Assembly: GCA_001600455.1 (NCBI GenBank)
Contig: BCKC01000004.1
Span: 3,398,915 to 3,462,914, forward strand
Reading direction: 5' to 3'
Source: Endocalyx cinctus
Taxonomy: Eukaryota > Ascomycota > Sordariomycetes > Amphisphaeriales > Apiosporaceae
DNA length: 64,000 bases
Each line of letters opens with the position of its first letter. Positions within the stretch are counted from its first letter, which is position 1. This document shows positions 1 to 10,875 of the stretch, piece after piece. Both the position numbers and the translations under genes were made by a program. The notes beneath the pieces are model-generated. The model saw nothing but the letters and a program-made list of their open reading frames with translations, did not search any database and was not told the DNA's origin.

Positions 1-387
1 CTTGATGGGGGATAGACGTGGCTCTAACGGCGGCTCCGGTATCGAGGACGTCGGCTTTACGCTGGATATAACAGGTGCGACGGCGGGCGCTCTAGGAGCA
101 GGTACTAATCGTACTGTTGGATCAAAGGGTTCCATCGGCGAGTACTGGGTGGCGGCGTCGACACTAACATATTGCTTCGGTTTGGATTGCGAGGACGGTG
201 ACGGGGGTGCAAGTTGAGATACGGAAGGGGAGGGGTGGGACAGCGAATGCCTCGATTGCCGACGAGGCAGTGGCGCTATTATCTTAGGTGATTGTTGTGG
301 AGAACAGGAGGGTCGTGACGTTCCGTATCGGAATGTCCGTGGTGATGCGCTCGTCGCTCGGGAGGCGATTGGAGAGGAAGTCAACAT
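1..387 (-). CDS. N-terminal part of a Pro/Ser-rich protein, runs off the left edge
   Basis: The minus strand is open from the edge to an in-frame ATG at 387-385 (129 codons visible). The frame stays open a little further upstream, to about 431, and a possible acceptor (TTAG) lies at about 414, so an upstream exon is possible. The visible protein is rich in Pro, Ser, Arg and Ala with no recognisable domain. It looks like a disordered N-terminal region, with runs such as PLPRRQSRHSLSHPSPS and later PAPRAPAVAPV. Codon use and the lack of stops over about 430 bases in AT-rich surroundings support real coding. The overlapping plus-strand frame (2-217) has a biased, low-complexity product and is taken as its shadow. 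I do not recognise the gene. The start codon is uncertain. Confidence 0.55.
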   Translation of the reverse strand, partial: MLTSSPIASRATSASPRTFRYGTSRPSCSPQQSPKIIAPLPRRQSRHSLSHPSPSVSQLAPPSPSSQSKPKQYVSVDAATQYSPMEPFDPTVRLVPAPRAPAVAPVISSVKPTSSIPEPPLEPRLSPIK

Positions 388-2016
388 CTCCTCTTCGGCA
401 TGGTATTGACTTCCTAACCGTGGGCGCAATCAATATAAGGGTACTTAATCGATATGGACACAGGCTAGATGATAGCCATCAAGCCTGTGCGAGAGGTCGA
501 ACAGGTTATTCCTAGGTTATTAGGTTTTATTGATTTGCTGAGCTAGTGTCAGGTCGGTAGAGGGGCTTCTTCGCCAAAAAAGAAAAATTCGTCAGACTTG
601 ATAATTGGTTGAGTGGGCTGATGAGGGGTTATATTTAAATTTCAACTTGCAACTGCAAAGCTGAACGATAACAAACTAAATTACAATTTATTAGTAAAGA
701 GGAATCAGACACTCAGATACCAATAACTTCCAGCCTGCTTCTTCGGATACGACTCATTCATTTCAATATGATACTTATGTAAGAAGGGGAAAAAAAGAAA
801 GAAAAGAAAAAAGGCAAAAAATAGTTGGGACATTATCGATTACTAAAAACTGGTGCAATATCTGCTGGGTACTTACATAGCGCTGCAGCGTGGGTCAAAG
901 TAGGTGATATGGATGGAACCTAGGTTCCAATACACTATAAAAAGTCTACACGTGCACTTCTGGGAGTGATAATAGGTAGGAACAACAAAACAGTGGTACC
1001 GAAAGGAAAGAAGAAGAAAAAAGCTTGATCGAGGCTAGAAATAGATAAATGAGGAGATGATACCTATAGCCGATGAATTATTCTGCACTACTTTAAGTAT
1101 AGGCAGACAGTCATAAAGGTTTAGTTAAGTTTCTTCCCAAGACAAATAGGCCTTACATACGAAGTATTATACCCTCATACATAACTACATATAGGTAAAA
1201 GTAAGTGGCCATCCAGGTTCTCACTCGTCTACTATGTATACTTTGTACGTAGTACATACTCACAGAGTAATCCGTCTCAGTTTAGGGGAAAGGTTCCCAC
1301 GAAACTTATCTTTCGGGCTGATACCTACATTACCTAATAACGTGTTCTAGAAATATGGATAGTATCGTAATGTCAAAATAATATCGAATAGAAAGAGAAG
1401 AAGGGAATATCGACTGAGTGCTATATTTACATAGTTGGTTTGAGTAGGTATATATGTCCACTATGTATACGTACATATATACCTACCTAGGTAGGTAGTT
1501 ACATAGTTACGCATCCATGGATAAAGAATCACCCCGCTGACCTAGTAATATGAATAATGATAATACAGTAGGCCCCAGCCTGTCAGCCTGTCAGTCTGCC
1601 AGTGCAGTACACAGTACGTGATACAAAGACTTCAATAATACAATAGTCTACATTACTCACATCTACATATATGAATACCTAAGTATATATATATCGTTAT
1701 ATATGGACTACTGTGTAAATATTGCATATTGAATCGATAAGATAAATGATAAATGATAAACGATATATTTTTATTCCCATCGATAAGATAAAGAAACGGT
1801 ATTATTAGTTCAGGACCTGGCTACTAGGCCTACTGGCTACTTACATAGTACTGATTAGTACCTACTGTTAATCATCATCCTGAACTACAAACTGCGAACT
1901 GCGAGCTACGAACTACGAACAGCTACATTTATTTTGTAACTATCATCATACTAAATAGAACCTTTTTTTGTAATGATTGCAACTTTTTATTAGTCTTGCC
2001 GAATTTAATTTCCTCG
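388..2016. other. AT-rich intergenic region upstream of two divergent genes
   Basis: No coding frame is convincing here. The stretch holds short A/T runs, TA-rich patches around 1680-1760 and a CCTAGG-centred palindrome at about 1483-1498. It presumably carries the promoters of the left-edge gene (minus) and the armadillo gene (plus). A seven-codon upstream ORF (1973-1993, ending in TAG) sits 23 bases before the armadillo-gene ATG. Confidence 0.5.
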
Positions 2017-5000
2017 ATGGATTTGAACCCAACGTCTCTATTATCCAACCTACATTCTCACAATGCGAATAGAACTAGGGCGCTACGATACTTAAAGAAT
2101 GATATTATCGGCCACGTCCAAAAGAAAGAACACTGGGTTCAGCGCGGTGTTATCCCTCATCTAGTGAATATATTGGTTTCCGCATCTCCCGGCATAGATA
2201 CGAAGCAGTCTTTCTTAAGTTTGAAGCCGTTCACGGACGAGGATACAGATGTTTTACAAGCTCTTCAGTTACTTGCGAGCTTTGCCAATGGTACGTCATA
2301 ATTATTATACCGAAGACTCGGAGTCAAGATTAGTATTTCGCCTGTATTCATTCCTATTCTCTAGCCATCAACTAATTATGACACTCTCTATGTAGCCGGC
2401 CCTGCTTTCATTCCCCCGTTGTATACGGCAGGCGCTTTGACTGCCGTGTTAAGTAGCGCGTGTCTTCGCAATGAACACCATCAGATTGTCCTCGCGTCTC
2501 TCCGAGTCTTACGAGATATTGCCTCGGCTACCGCGTATATGCCCTCGACATCACCAATAACCATCGACAGCTTGGCTGATATGTTATTTGCGCACGAATG
2601 CCTCGAATCTTTTCTACATATTTTATCTCAACCAAACCCTACGCCGGACACGGAGGCCCAGGTTTCTATAGTTGCCTACCTCATCAGAAACCTCTGCCGA
2701 GAAGAGCGTCATAAATCTGCTCTTGTTTCTTGCGGTATTTTAGATGCGCTTGCCACGAGACTAGTCAGTTTCGCTGTGGCTGAGGGTCACGTCATTCCTA
2801 GAGCCGAGCTGATCGCCCGCGTGGAAAACCTCTCTGAGTATATTCCCCTTCCGGCTGCCCCCGGCTTTAGTTTAAGCGACATTCTCGGTGCCATCGCCTC
2901 TATAATAACTGATTCCAAATATCGAGCATACAAGCTGTTGTGCTCACCCTCGGTGCTAGCTGTGTTCCCCAACGTAAAGGATGACATGGATAAATTCTCA
3001 AATATACCTCCTAACTGCCTTGAACTGCCTGGGCAACACCCCACGCGTCAAAACCAGTATATGGAGCTCCTTCTTCCTCACTCGTCAAACCAAGCTCGTC
3101 CTTTTGGCGCTCCTCTGATTTTCCCACCACTCAGCGTTGCAGCTACAAGAGAGAATTCTTCTAATGGGCGTCCATCTTCCAAACTTCAGTCGAGTATCGT
3201 ATCTTGGACACCTCCGGAGGAGACATTCACTACACCCAAAGACGATGCGGAAGCAGAAGAAGTAGAAAGCCCTTTGGTACCATGGTTAATTTATTTGATC
3301 CGCACACGGCGAGGTAGCGACATACTGACAGCTTCCTCGGTTCTGGCTTCACTTTTCAAGGCCAGTTTTGCTTGCAAGTCTCGAGAACCAACCCTTGGGC
3401 TCTTGGTTATTCCTATCTTATTGAAAACACTCGACGATGCGTGGTCAAAGGTTTCAGACGGCAATTTCAACCATTTGAATCCTGACACAAAGTCGAAACT
3501 CACTATCGTCGAAGAAACGCCGGCTGTACTAGCCCGATTAGTTACCGACTGTGAATCTTTACAAAAGGCCGCCTTCGAGTGCAATGCCGTGGATATTATA
3601 TCTAAACTTTTGAAATCCAGTTACGACGCCCCCTTGCGCGATACGGGGTCTAAAACTTGGTCTCCGGAGGATGGCGATGACTCCGAGTTTGTAGACAGTG
3701 TTTCTTCTCCGGAATGTCAACTGGGCGAGGAAGGTCAGAACCGCCAAATAGTACATCGGATTCGAGTACGAGAGAGCACGCTCAGGGCGATCGGTGCTTT
3801 GTCGGCTTTCAAGGAAGATTACCGCAAAGCTTTTATCGCGCGCGATACTGTTCCGTATATTATAGAATCATTGAGTCAAACTCCTAGAAAACCACGGCAA
3901 TCGAAAGATCGGACAATATCCGATACTACTGTCAAGAGTTCAAGTGGCAGTGACAATGCAACGGAAGACGACGGCAACCCAGCTTCGGTAGTTGTGGCGG
4001 CTTGTTATGCTATTCGCATGCTTTGTCGATCCGTCAACATTCTCAGGACGGCGATGATCGATAACTGCGTATCTAGTCCGTTATTCAGGCTGCTCCGAAA
4101 CCCCGACATCGATATTCAAAATGCTGCAACCGCCATTATGTGTAATCTATTAACCGACTTTAGTCCTATGAGAGAGGTAAGTTTCTTTGCCGCTACTATA
4201 TTTACCGTTTATTACTGACACCCCCGCGCATAGTCGCTAGTAGACGCGGGCATAATGAAAGTTCTGTGCGAACACGCACATTCTCACAACCCTTCTTTAC
4301 GACTCAGCGCTCTTTGGGCTTTGAAGCACTTAATGCATTCTGCGAACATTGAACTCAAGAAGAGGTGCATTGAAGAACTCGAGTCAGGGTGGCTCGTTCA
4401 ACTTATTTGCGACGATACGGAAGACGAGGCTATTTTCAGCGCACGTGCACGGAACGAGAGACACGCCTCTCATGACCCGTTAGATGACCCAGATGAGGAT
4501 GTAGATATGGGATCTATGGATGATTCGAGCCGTCCTTGGCTCTCCTCGTCCTTCTACAAGATGCCATCCATATCACAGTTGAAGTCGGATGCGCCCATAC
4601 TCCAAGCCGCCGAGTCACGATTCATCAACCTACGAGAAGCAGAGCAGAATCCTGTTCGGAGAGCAAGGCAGGATGATCTAGCTATCCAAGAGCAAGGCCT
4701 AGGCTTCATTCGGAATTTGATAGGAGGAGCTCACTCCGGTAGTAACGCGGACTCGACAAATGACACAACAGAGATGATTGAATTTCTATTCAGCACGATA
4801 GGGCAAGATAGACTCTTTGAAATTCTTGGCTCGAAATTAAGAGTCAAGGTGCTCCATCCGTTCAACCGACGAGGTACAACCGGTAACGAGACACGGGTGC
4901 TGCCACCTCAGGCAAAAATCATTGAATCTGTCATCTATATCCTAGTTCACATCGCTGCTAGCATGCCGCGGCACCGGCATCTCGTCATTGCCCAGACTGA

Positions 5001-5250
5001 TCTTCTCAGGCAGATTCTCAAGTTATACAGCAGTCGGGACAAAGAAGTTAGAGTCGCCCTCTGTCACTTACTCTGTAACCTATCATTCCAGGATGACGGA
5101 AACGACTTCGCAGCATGTCAACAACGCGCTCTGGAATTGAAAAAGCTGGGTGTCGTTCCTAAGTTGGAGTCCCTGGCACAAAGTGACGAGGAACTCGACG
5201 TTCGCGAAAGGGCAAAATCGGCATTATGGCAAATAAGAAATGGGCAGTGA
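2017..5250 (+). CDS. vid28: Armadillo-repeat subunit of the GID/CTLH ubiquitin ligase (Gid5/Vid28, ARMC8-like)
   Basis: Three exons, 2017-2290, 2396-4176 and 4234-5250, give about 1023 residues. Introns start GTACGT and GTAAGT, and the first has an ACTAAT branch site. The ATG at 2017 is preferred to the upstream TTG in frame. The protein is a string of hydrophobic helical repeats: an N-terminal block (about residues 1-250), a central block, and a C-terminal block. In the C-terminal block, RVALCHLLCNLSF, the LGVVPKLESLAQ segment and the final DVRERAKSALWQI match the end of ARMC8/Gid5. Between blocks are acidic, probably disordered linkers (around codon 690, with a DPDEDVDMGSMDD-type run). In yeast Gid5/Vid28 is the scaffold arm of the GID E3 ligase that degrades gluconeogenic enzymes such as fructose-1,6-bisphosphatase when glucose returns. 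The gene is convergent with the next one, 300 bases apart. Family assignment is from memory of motifs. Confidence 0.85.
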
Positions 5251-5550
5251 CTAAATGTCTCTTCAAACGGTGTAAAAATTTTACGATAGCGGTGCATTTA
5301 GAAAATGCAAGATGTAATGATAATCCAGGGCAAACAGTGTAGACTTATGAAACTCGGGAAGGATTAAAATAATAATGAAATAAAGACAGCGTGAGATGAA
5401 TTATAGCAGCTCCTTTATCGTAGCGTAATATCATATCCACCAATAGCACCAAAATGAAGGTCTCTCTACCTTTTTTTCCCTCCAACATACAACTTTTACA
5501 GCAGGTTCGACATAACAAAAGATGATGAATGAAATTCTTCTCTATTCTCA

Positions 5551-6021
5551 TTAATTCTTCTTACCGGCCTTCTTCGGTTTCTGCTGCGGCAAGCCCACGC
5601 CGAGCAGGAAGAAGACCTTGAAGAGCATGGGCACGACGGTGGAGACGACGGTGAAGACGAAGATGGCGCCCTTGTCGAACGGGTTGAAGAACATTTCCGG
5701 GCCCATGCCCTGGACGAGGCCGTAGGTGTAGAAGACGTCGCTGATCAGGGCGGCCGAGAGGAGGTGCCGCCAGATGCCGACGTCGTGCCGGTACAGCCGC
5801 AGCGTGACGACGTCGTGGAAGGCGAACATGAGCCAGGAGCCGGCCATGTGCGTGAACAGCGGGCCCGCGGCGGGGGAGTAAGGTACCTTGGGTAGGGAGT
5901 ACCGTAGCAGGTTCTCGGGGCCCAGGAGCGCTTGGAAGGCCCCCGCCGTGGCGAAGAAGGGCTCGACGTAGTTGAACATGAGCCGGTAGGCTAGCGGGAT
6001 AGGCGAGGTTACGGCTGCCAT
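5551..6021 (-). CDS. Small four-helix membrane protein, DUF7704-like
   Basis: Single exon of 156 residues starting MAAVTSPIPLAYRLMFNYVEP and ending in a lysine-rich tail (PKKAGKKN). Hydropathy suggests four membrane segments: about residues 8-30, 55-72, 85-105 and 115-143. The arrangement, an early FNYVEPFFATAGA segment followed by HMAGSWLMFAFHD, recalls the fungal family called DUF7704, which has no known function. Codons end mostly in G or C, in sharp contrast to the AT-rich flanks, suggesting good expression. The lysine-rich C-terminus could be an ER-retrieval or membrane-topology signal; that is inference. The family name is a memory-based guess, but the gene itself is secure. Confidence 0.75.
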   Translation of the reverse strand: MAAVTSPIPLAYRLMFNYVEPFFATAGAFQALLGPENLLRYSLPKVPYSPAAGPLFTHMAGSWLMFAFHDVVTLRLYRHDVGIWRHLLSAALISDVFYTYGLVQGMGPEMFFNPFDKGAIFVFTVVSTVVPMLFKVFFLLGVGLPQQKPKKAGKKN

Positions 6022-8355
6022 TTTATTGTTTGGGAGAGAAGTTATTCCGTTTATGTAGTAGGTATTTTGGTGTTGGGGTTGGAGATCTCGGTTAATGAAT
6101 GGCTTTTGTTTATGACGTATTAATGTAGTATGATAAAGATAGAGGTTGTTGTAAATGAAACTGACTCGGTAAGGATATGTCGGTATATAAATTGAGGTAG
6201 TGTCGTATTTACTTCTATCCCCACTTACAGTACTATTTATCTGTGGTAAAGTAACATAGAAGAATCAAAAGAAAGTTAAGGGTAAGAAAATTATGTCTTT
6301 AAGTGTTTTGTGCGTTTTGAATGCGACACGTAGCGTCTGGGAGAGGGAACGACAATGGAAATAATGATTTTAAACACATAATACCCAAGAAATTTAGATT
6401 TGGAATATCCTAAATCAGCTTGCAGCCAACCAAGCTTGCTGCTTCAGCTGTTATTGTAATACTAGTAAGCGTAATATTCCTACAAATCCGTGTTATTCCT
6501 CCTTTCTCATCCTTACGTGCCGATCGCGCCAGGAATGAACTTAAACTCGAGATGCTTAGGGAACTTAATTAGATTATATGTCTAAACGTGGTTTGGTGAT
6601 AGCTTCATCCTTTCCCTTTTGGATTATATAACTATTCATAATGACAAGCTAAACCCCGGATGGCGCGGTTGTTAGCACTTGGTTATTAATTAATCGCCGT
6701 ACAAGTCCGTCCGTCACTTTCCGCTGCTTCCGGTGATTTGTTACCGTTCTTCTCTCGTCTCGCCACCAAACATGAACACATGATTCGATTCTCTTGTTAA
6801 ATCGAACGTTGTCAACTAGTTCAATGGAAGGATATTGACACAGAAAAATCTCTAATCGGTGGTGTGACATTTTACAGGGTCGATCCTTAATAATCCAATA
6901 TATTTACCTACGGTTTCTTGATTACTTGATCTCTGTAGTATCTGGCCCCCCTGTAAGGTAATGTGCAATCAACTACCGACCTATCGACAAGGGATATCGT
7001 TGGTTTTGAGGCTCTCTCGGACAGCTTAATGGTTAACTAGTTCCCCACTTCTAAACCTTCGATAAGCTTGTGTCGATGGTGAGCTGTGAATGGAGGATCG
7101 CCTGCGTCGTGCCGTAGCATTTTCATTCGTTATTGCTTTAAATGTGGCGAGCTTTCCCGGTGTTTGTCCTGTGATTATGCATTGTGACAATTCCCCTCCC
7201 GCACCGCAGCTTTTTTTTTTTTTTTGCCTTCTATAATGACAATCAGTTGCTTGGAGTCTTCTTTTATTCTTCCCGGAAAAAGTTGGGGCCGTGAAAATAA
7301 TCATGGCTTTCCGAGCTTACGGGATGGGTCAAGATTCGAGAACGTCCCCGCTCCGGTTCTACCGGATCTTCTTGCTTCCCCACACCATTAGCTTATACCA
7401 ACTTACCAACAACTTCTAGACGATTCAGTATATATCCGATGGGACTAAAATAGAATCATGTCCACGTGGAGGATATTATCATCATGCCTCCCTTTGTCAT
7501 CACCTCCGTCTCTCCCGGAAGGCGTGAGTCAGGCTGAGGAGTGACATTCTTGGCCATCATATCTGGCTGTCAAAATGTACATGAAGGTGTACTTGACGAG
7601 AAGTGATGTAACACGTTCCCCGCCCCGATATGCATGATATTTCCTTCTTCTGCATTGACCGGAGAACCGCACTCGCATTAGGCCTGGGGTGACGGTTGGG
7701 TCGGATTGGCTGCCGTCGTAGTTTCGTCGTCAAATCGATATTTACGCCCGGACTTGACTGTTACGAGGTCTGCACGATTACTCACACATTCTGCAGAGTA
7801 GTTTTTTTTATGTCATGCTTCTCTGCAGCACACCGGGAGACGATTACTGGTCAAAAGGCTTTGCTGATGAATAATCCCACCAGCTTCTCTCTCTTTTTTT
7901 ATTAGCCTTATCCGACATCCCATGATCGAGATGGGGAAGGGAGCGTTTCCCTCCCTACCGGAGAGCAAGCTCCTCGGTCTTTCGGATCTAGGGATTCACA
8001 CATGCACCATCGTGAAGAGTCTCTATTCGTTGTACCCGACGCAGCCGGTGACAACGAATGCTAGCTAGTGCTAGATCGAGATTTGGATATTATATCGCAG
8101 CTTGTTGTTGCATGACCGGTCTCCCTATAAAAAGGTCTGGCATGTCGCCCTGCACCGCCTTCATATTTTCCCAATCATCCAGCGTCTCATTTGTAGCAAT
8201 TCTGACCCGGACTCAATCTCGGGGTATCTAGCGAGTGCTTTACCACTGATATTAATTCTCACTTAGTACCAAGCGAAGAAGAAAGTTTTCGTTCCATTTT
8301 GATTCCATACCAACTATAGATATATACATATATATATCCAAACATCACAAACATC
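6022..8355. other. Intergenic region between divergent membrane-protein genes
   Basis: No supported gene in 2.3 kb. ORFs on either strand are short, AT-rich and cross homopolymer runs (for example the poly-T at 7209-7225). It must hold the promoters of the DUF7704-like gene (minus) and the opsin-like gene (plus). A TTCGAGAA heat-shock-element-like half-site pair lies at about 7334, too isolated to claim as a site. Confidence 0.5.
8126..8133 (+). promoter_or_regulatory. TATA box of the opsin-like gene
   Basis: TATAAAAA lies about 220 bases upstream of the ATG at 8356, followed by a CT-rich and then AT-rich leader. Its position fits a core promoter for a well-expressed gene. No transcription start was measured. 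Confidence 0.5.
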
Positions 8356-9526
8356 ATGGCCATCCTGCTAGGACGCGCAAACGAAGCGCTACAAGTCAAC
8401 CCGCCCGCGGGCGTCGAGCACCTGTCGGTAAACGGCAGCGACTGGCTGTGGGCGGTGACGGCCATCTACGTGGTCTCGTTCCTGGCCTTCTTCGCGACCG
8501 GGTTCGCGGCGCGGTCGGGCGAGAAGATCTTCCACTACCTGTTCACGATCGCCCTGCTCGTCGGCTCGGTCTCGTACTTCGCCATGGCGTCCGACCTCGC
8601 GTTCGAGGTCGTCGCCGAGGCCGACTCGCGCCCGGCCTTCCAGCTCACGCGCCAGATCTTCTGGCCCAAATACGTCGGCTGGGTCGTCGGTTTTCCCTCC
8701 GTCGTCGTCTCCCTGGGGCTCCTGAGCGGCGTCTCCTGGGCTACGATCTTTTATAATGTTGCGCTGTCGTGGATTTGGTAAGTTTTGTAGATGAAAGGAA
8801 AACACAATTATACATATAAAGGGGGAATGTATATCGCCGTATCGAGTGTTGGCAGTCAATACGATCAACTCTATTATTATTATTATCCTCACTCGCCCCT
8901 CCTGTATTGATACATATATAAGCTAACGCTGCACGTCTCCGAAAACAAAAAAAAAAAGGGTCGTCTCGTACCTCATCACCGCCTTCACGACGTCCAACTA
9001 CAAGTGGGGCTTCTACGCCTTCGGTACCGTCTCCTGGCTGATGCTCGCCTTCAACACCCTCGTCGTCGGCTCCAGCTCGGCCGGACGCCTGAGCGTCGGG
9101 AGGGACCACACCCTGCTGGCCGGCTGGGTGAACCTTCTGTGGCTCCTCTACCCGATCGCATTCGGCGTCAGCGACGGCGGAAACCGCATCGGCGTAACAC
9201 CTGGTTTCATCTTCTTCGGCATCCTCGACGTTCTCCTCATCCCCGTCACGTCCTTCGCCTTCCTCTTCTTGTCCCGTAGGTGGGATTACGGACAGCTTAA
9301 CTTGGGTATGTAAAATTTTTNTTNTNTTTTTTTTTTTTTTTTTTTTTTTTTNAAAAAAAAAAAAAAAAAAAAAAGAGGCGTGGTACATCGTAAAATGTAT
9401 TGATAAATATGGCGATGCTCACAATATTTTTCCTTTTCCTATTTAGCCTTCACTCGGTACGGACGCGTTCACAACGCTGGAACTTTCCCCGAAAAGACCT
9501 CCGCTACGGCCACTCCGGCTGTCTAG
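8356..9526 (+). CDS. Opsin-related seven-helix protein (Hsp30/Mrh1/ORP type), lacking the retinal lysine
   Basis: Three exons, 8356-8777, 8959-9305 and 9447-9526, give 282 residues with seven hydrophobic helices of the bacteriorhodopsin family. Helix C reads KYVGWVVGFPSVVVS. Compared with bacteriorhodopsin, the Trp and Pro are kept (W109, P114), but the proton acceptor Asp85 is Gly108 and the donor Asp96 is Ser119. Helix G reads FFGILDVLLIPVTSF: the Asp212 equivalent (D231) is kept, while the Schiff-base Lys216 position is Ile235. It therefore cannot bind retinal in the usual way and belongs with the opsin-related proteins (yeast Hsp30, Mrh1, Yro2; Neurospora ORP-1), plasma-membrane proteins linked to stress and proton-ATPase control. 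Coding is strongly G/C-ending. Intron 2 contains unresolved N bases in a T-run/A-run. The last exon is short and polar. Confidence 0.88.
9318..9374. repeat. Poly(T)-poly(A) inverted homopolymer with N bases, inside intron 2 of the opsin-like gene
   Basis: A T-run of about 33 bases, interrupted near its start by several N, passes through one more N directly into an A-run of about 23 bases. The two arms could form a hairpin. The ambiguous bases show that the assembly was uncertain here, so the true lengths are unknown. Splice signals on both sides (GTATGT at 9306, ATTTAG ending at 9446) look intact. Confidence 0.85.
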
Positions 9527-10854
9527 CCAGATGCTTGTCTGTCGATGCGTATCCGTCGGAGCCTTTCCCCCAAAGGATAAATAACTTCGCTCCCAGCCCA
9601 GTCTTCGACAAGATCGGAATTTTTCCTCGGGTGAGATAAGCTTTCTCTAACACCCTTACCCTTCGCATTAAAATGTTATTATATAAGAATTCAGTTGTTT
9701 CCCGCCATGTATGCGGGAACATATCGAATCGTTCGTTTCTATTTTTTCTTGTTGATATCAGATCAACCTATGATTGACGACCCCCCTCGACGGAGGAGCA
9801 AAAATATAAAGAGATACCCTCGTTCAATTTTGAGTTTCGAATACTCTTCTACGTCTATCATAAAATAAATATATGGTGTACTTTTCGTGGGAGGTTCTAT
9901 CGTGTGTTAAACCCGATATAGGAGCTAATGTGGTAGATAATGAGAAATGTTGGTGGGAGATTATAAGGGGCTTCGAAGACACAGGTAGTAGGTAGCTGAG
10001 TGGTAGCCTCTTGAATTGTATTTTACGTATGACCAAAATTACTTCCCGCTACGATTCTTACCGAGCCTCGGACCTGACGCTGTATAAGATTACTTTAGTA
10101 GTTGACATGACGATTCCAAATGTAACAAGAAGACTATATCGGTTCTCTTTCCTGATCTTAAGAACCATCTAGCTACGGGGAAAGTGGTTTCCATCCCACA
10201 AAATGGTATTCATATCTTCTCCCATCCTGCCGTACTTACTACTAACGCCAAAGTGTGGACAAGTCTTCTGTAAACTACACCACCACAGCTCTAGCATTCT
10301 ATCTTAAAGATGGGCTATCAGCTACTGCCGTTGCTTTGCCATCACCCAAATCATCTCGCTTAGGACAGCTACTACGAAGGAAACGATTCGGACGTATCAG
10401 AGAAGAGGCCTCCTACCCACATCCCACGCGCAGACGACGTAGACTCGACCTCGCAAGAACCTGCAATAACAAAACCTCCCCCCAAAGCATTTCCGGCTAC
10501 GTCATCAGAAGGCTGAAATCATTCAACGTTGGATCGTACGAGAGAAGAAAAGAAAGAAAACATGTGACGGATCGAAATATAGGTATATTCGTGTGGGGGG
10601 GCGTAATGTTATTCTCCACGGTTTCAGCCCCCTCCTCTTGGAGTTGCATAGGAAGGGATTGGAATATGCAGGCCTCAGAAAATCAAATCAATATTGTAAA
10701 ATACTAGTACATGTCGAGCTGACCCAATATTGAACAAACTCACGATGGTGGCGACATTGGGACGTTTTTTCTCTCTCCCTTGCGTCCTGACCGCCTCGAC
10801 TGGACCCCCATACAAGGTACGTCAGGGTTTAGGAAGAGGAGCGAGCCAAAAGAG

Positions 10855-10875
10855 TATTATTATTATTATTATTAT
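10855..10875. repeat. ATT trinucleotide microsatellite
   Basis: About seven copies of TAT/ATT in a row in non-coding DNA. Confidence 0.85.

Noticed and set aside
8389..8892. Antisense frame over the opsin-like exon 1
   Set aside because: Asp/Arg/Glu-rich shadow of the codon-biased sense gene.
10255..10707. 150-residue plus-strand frame
   Set aside because: Composition is random-like, with no domain, and the flanks show no matching exons. Long frames are expected by chance in 8.8 kb.
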